Notes under the pieces: model-generated | Told to the model about the DNA's origin: nothing | Databases searched by the model: none | Seen by the model: the letters and a program-made list of their open reading frames with translations, nothing else | Shown here: piece after piece, positions 20,575 through 22,930 of the stretch | Position numbering within the stretch: position 1 is the first letter of the stretch | Layout of the letters: each line of letters begins with the position of its first letter | DNA from: a virus | Length of the DNA: 22,930 bases | Direction: 5' to 3' (one strand) | IMG/VR virus record: IMGVR_UViG_3300021960_000547 | Span: 1-22,930 of that record | Program-made: the position numbers and the translations under genes

Positions 20575-21627
20575 ATGAAAAAACTAACAATCTTGTTAGC
20601 CATCCTGTTTGGACTTACAACAGGTGCATTGGCTAACGACAAGACCCTTGAAGATAGAGTAGAGGCTCTTGAAAAGAGTATGCCAAACATTCCAAATGGC
20701 TTCTTCATTAATGGTGAAGTAGAAGGCTACTATGACGACAAAACCTATGATTCAGGTTGGGATTCACGAGGTGAACTACAACTGGGATTACAAACAGAAT
20801 TACCAAGCAATTCACTAAACATCGATTGGGCAGGTGCGTCAATGGTTTACGACACGCACTACTCATTGGACACATCACTAAACAACACTATCCAAGAAAA
20901 ACAAATTGGTGTTGGTAATGATACAGCAAGAATCTACTTTGGTGAGACTGATGCACAGAGAATGGGGTTCGCAAAAACTCCTAAGATCAGTGCACCACTT
21001 ATCTTCACAGAAACAAACTACAGAATTGACCACAGAGAAAAGACTGTGTTAACATTTGGTGGTTGGGAATACGACAATGAGTTTGACTTTGATTCATACA
21101 GAATTAAAAGGGACAAGCCTTGGGGTATTGCACTTGGTTGGGACAATGACGGTAACGTAGGTTACTACACTGGAACAGTAAACCTAATGGGATATGCTGA
21201 TGTTTCTTATATGCGTATCGATGCTGTTGAAGATACCGGCAAAGGTGACCAAGAAGGTTATGCTGTTGGTGGTTCATTACATAGATTTGGTGTTCCAATG
21301 CTATGGGGTGTTGAACTGTGGGACGACAAGAACACAGGTGCATACACAAAAGATGATCGTTTGGACTATGGTGTAATGTATAATGTAACTAATTCAACAT
21401 ATGTTACAGCACACAGAACTGAAAACGATGATCTTGGATATGATGGAAACTACTACGGTATTGTCCATAATATCTACACAAACTATGATCCTTCAAAGCG
21501 TCCTGACAAACAGGATGGTTTGGAAATGGGACTATACTTCCACGATAAAAGTGGAACAAACGTATATACTGGTGCGGCACACGCTGAAACACAACAGGTG
21601 TTGGCAAGCATTAGATATAAATTTTAG
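20575..21627 (+). CDS. Outer-membrane beta-barrel (porin-like) protein
   Basis: The start at ATG 20575 has an RBS (AAGGAAA) and yields a clear signal peptide (MKKLTILLAILFGLTTGALA, cut before ND). The mature protein starts with a short coiled-coil (DKTLEDRVEALEKSMPN), then a long series of alternating Tyr/Gly/Asp strands such as GEVEGYYDDKTYDSGW and GVPMLWGVELW, and ends in RYKF. A C-terminal Phe is the usual Bam signal of outer-membrane proteins. An upstream extension of the frame to 20440 lies in the tRNA and terminator and is rejected. The length (350 aa) fits a porin-type barrel. It is unusual in a phage: it may replace a host porin, change uptake or mask receptors. Confidence 0.88.
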   Translation: MKKLTILLAILFGLTTGALANDKTLEDRVEALEKSMPNIPNGFFINGEVEGYYDDKTYDSGWDSRGELQLGLQTELPSNSLNIDWAGASMVYDTHYSLDTSLNNTIQEKQIGVGNDTARIYFGETDAQRMGFAKTPKISAPLIFTETNYRIDHREKTVLTFGGWEYDNEFDFDSYRIKRDKPWGIALGWDNDGNVGYYTGTVNLMGYADVSYMRIDAVEDTGKGDQEGYAVGGSLHRFGVPMLWGVELWDDKNTGAYTKDDRLDYGVMYNVTNSTYVTAHRTENDDLGYDGNYYGIVHNIYTNYDPSKRPDKQDGLEMGLYFHDKSGTNVYTGAAHAETQQVLASIRYKF

Positions 21628-21629
21628 TC

Positions 21630-21658
21630 TTGACAAAGTTTGTATTTTGTAGTAATAT
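21630..21658 (+). promoter_or_regulatory. sigma70-like promoter
   Basis: TTGACA (21630-21635), 17-bp spacer, TAATAT (21653-21658). The next ATG lies at 21665, right at the expected transcription start. Confidence 0.82.
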
Positions 21659-21664
21659 ACAATT

Positions 21665-21874
21665 ATGAACTTAAAAGACAAAATTAATATGCGAATGGAT
21701 GAACTTGAGCATATGATGGATTCGAATCATCATTTAAAAGATGCAGAGGCTGTTTCTAATCATATCTCAAGTATCTCCAAATTTTGGAGTATCCTAAGTG
21801 AAGAAGATAAAGACTACATCGAAGGTGCTCGATACTCAATAGAAAAAGGTACGGTCTGGAATGAGAATTCATAA
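21665..21874 (+). CDS. Small hypothetical protein (69 aa), probably leaderless
   Basis: A 69-aa protein with a helical N-terminus (MNLKDKINMRMDELEHMMDS) and central SNHISSISKFWSILSEEDKD. It has no Shine-Dalgarno, and the ATG lies seven bases after the -10 element, so the mRNA is predicted to be leaderless. Its stop overlaps the start of the 2OG oxygenase gene by 14 bp. I do not recognise the family; the EEDKDYIEGARYSIEKG end looks like a small helical adaptor. Confidence 0.7.
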   Translation: MNLKDKINMRMDELEHMMDSNHHLKDAEAVSNHISSISKFWSILSEEDKDYIEGARYSIEKGTVWNENS

Positions 21875-22418
21875 TCTTAATACACCTTTCCCTCATACAA
21901 TAATCTATGACTATTATAGTCCAAGAGAATCAAGTTTAATACTCCAAGAGTTACATTCTTTACGTCCAGTAATGAAAGACAAAACAGAAACTGGAGATCC
22001 ACGTAGTAGTAATATGGTAGGACTTAGCCTTGATTGGCACTATCAAGCAGATAGATCAAAAAGTCATATCTTAAATTTTAATAGACAAATTTTTAACCTT
22101 ACAGATAAACTTAAAGAAAACAAGTTTATGACATATTTAGATATGGTTAACGAAGACTTAACACAGATAAATTATTATCCAGATGGCAGTGAATATCTTC
22201 ATCATGCCGATCACGCAGTTATATCTGCTGTATCTACATTCTGGGAATCACCAAAAACATTTGAAGGTGGTAAACTATTCTTTAAAGAATACGATTATAG
22301 TCCTTATATGGAAAACAATACTGTTGTCCTTTTTCCAAGTTTTGAGCAACACGAAGTTACAAAAGTCAAAGGACATGGCAGATATAGTATTAACCAATTC
22401 TTTTTTGTTAACCGATAA
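21861..22418 (+). CDS. 2OG-Fe(II) oxygenase (prolyl-hydroxylase-like)
   Basis: A 185-aa 2-oxoglutarate/Fe(II) dioxygenase of the P4H-like type common in marine T4-like phages. Iron ligands are H115-x-D117 (in HHADH) and H164 (FEQHEV); R174 (GRYSINQFFF) binds 2-oxoglutarate. QINYYPDG before the HxD motif is the usual substrate-loop strand. It uses 2OG and O2 to hydroxylate an unknown substrate. It is coupled to the small upstream gene under one sigma70-like promoter. Confidence 0.93.
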   Translation: MRIHNLNTPFPHTIIYDYYSPRESSLILQELHSLRPVMKDKTETGDPRSSNMVGLSLDWHYQADRSKSHILNFNRQIFNLTDKLKENKFMTYLDMVNEDLTQINYYPDGSEYLHHADHAVISAVSTFWESPKTFEGGKLFFKEYDYSPYMENNTVVLFPSFEQHEVTKVKGHGRYSINQFFFVNR

Positions 22419-22431
22419 CGGTTGACTTTTA

Positions 22432-22460
22432 CTTCCACTTATAGTAACATAATAATTATA
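22432..22460 (+). promoter_or_regulatory. sigma70-like promoter
   Basis: TTGACT (22432-22437), 17-bp spacer, TAACAT (22455-22460), then an RBS (AAGGTGAT) and the ATG at 22481. Confidence 0.78.
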
Positions 22461-22480
22461 ACAACTGTAAAGGTGATATT

Positions 22481-22930
22481 ATGACTATGCATTTGGCCCA
22501 AGGGTTAACAACACTAAACATTAAAAAGCGTAAACGTCAGATTACAAAGGCTAAACTTGCTAAATGGCAAGAACAACATCGTATTCATAATAAAGAAATG
22601 AAAAGATTAGGATTGAAACAGCATATGCTATCTTTTGCTGACTATATCGATTACATCCACGGCGAACTTAAAACTAAAACAACAACAGTAATGTCAACTC
22701 CATGGCATCATACTGATAGCACATATCGTAGAGAAACAGAAACGGATCGTATTCCAAGTTATGTTTCCAAGGGTGGGTTTGAGCCATGCACCAAAAAAGA
22801 ACCTATGCAGTATACAGGCGATCGTAGGTTGATCGGTATTGCCACAATGCATAAAAGTAATATGGTTCCAATCTTTGCAGACGACGATGACAAGACAGGC
22901 AAGAAACAGGCAACAGAAATTGCAACAATG
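22481..22930 (+). CDS. Hypothetical protein, 3' end outside the window
   Basis: The ORF is open from ATG 22481 to the last base (150 codons seen). The RBS AAGGTGAT sits about 3-10 bases ahead, and a TTGACT-17-TAACAT promoter lies just upstream. The protein starts MTMHLAQGLTTLNIKKRKRQ and holds a basic N-terminal third, then TPWHHTDSTYRRETETDRIP, SYVSKGGFEPCTKK and IGIATMHKSNMVPIF. This pattern recalls a conserved protein of unknown function in T4-like marine phages (from memory). The end is truncated by the window, so length and C-terminus are unknown. Confidence 0.75.
   Translation, partial: MTMHLAQGLTTLNIKKRKRQITKAKLAKWQEQHRIHNKEMKRLGLKQHMLSFADYIDYIHGELKTKTTTVMSTPWHHTDSTYRRETETDRIPSYVSKGGFEPCTKKEPMQYTGDRRLIGIATMHKSNMVPIFADDDDKTGKKQATEIATM

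Overview
The window is AT-rich, densely coding DNA from the late and auxiliary part of a T4-like marine myovirus genome. The evidence is a class Ia ribonucleotide reductase pair (nrdA, nrdB) followed by glutaredoxin, a RecB-like exonuclease, two 2OG-Fe(II) oxygenases, a beta-helix tail protein, many short overlapping same-strand genes, and repeated TAAATA-type late promoters. A circularly permuted two-piece tmRNA gene is present. That gene form is typical of Alphaproteobacteria, and also of marine picocyanobacteria. With no photosynthesis genes seen, an alphaproteobacterial (SAR11-like) host is my best guess, but it is inference.

Layout. 1-691: two small minus-strand genes behind a roughly 200-nt structured leader with its own promoter. 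692-2521: a small basic protein, a shortened nucleotide-sugar dehydrogenase, and a convergent minus-strand class 3 lipase. 2587-6530: a tightly coupled run encoding a pol-beta-like nucleotidyltransferase, a ligase-like (KxDG) protein and unknowns. 6633-10704: probable virion and head-interior genes. These include a small, highly expressed protein, a coiled-coil/TM protein, two tandem very basic paralogues, an Ala/Gly/Lys-rich protein, and an acidic scaffold-like protein that appears to be extended by a -1 frameshift. 10766-14085: a 2OG oxygenase, an exonuclease, a beta-helix tail protein and an unknown. 14118-18932: nucleotide metabolism (nrdA, nrdB, grx, an Sm-like protein, a HAD phosphatase, a small basic protein). 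19036-20477: cold-shock protein, an unknown, permuted tmRNA, a glycine-zipper envelope protein, tRNA-Cys, and a tRNA with a Trp anticodon and a long variable arm. 20575-22930: an outer-membrane barrel protein, a small unknown, a second 2OG oxygenase and a gene cut by the window end.

How it works together. Two promoter classes can be read. One is sigma70-like (TTGACW, 17-bp spacer, TAAYAT/TATAAA/TATAGT), ahead of auxiliary genes and the tmRNA. The other is T4-late-like (YTAAATA/ATAAATA), ahead of structural genes. Several proteins in 2844-10704 start with a short peptide ending in L/I-x-E followed by G/A/S, which resembles T4 capsid-targeting peptides cut by the gp21 protease. I therefore propose that this block encodes proteins packaged inside the head, including nucleotidyltransferase-type enzymes and DNA-condensing basic proteins. 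The tmRNA, tRNAs, cold-shock protein and RNR genes would support phage translation and DNA synthesis in a slow-growing host.
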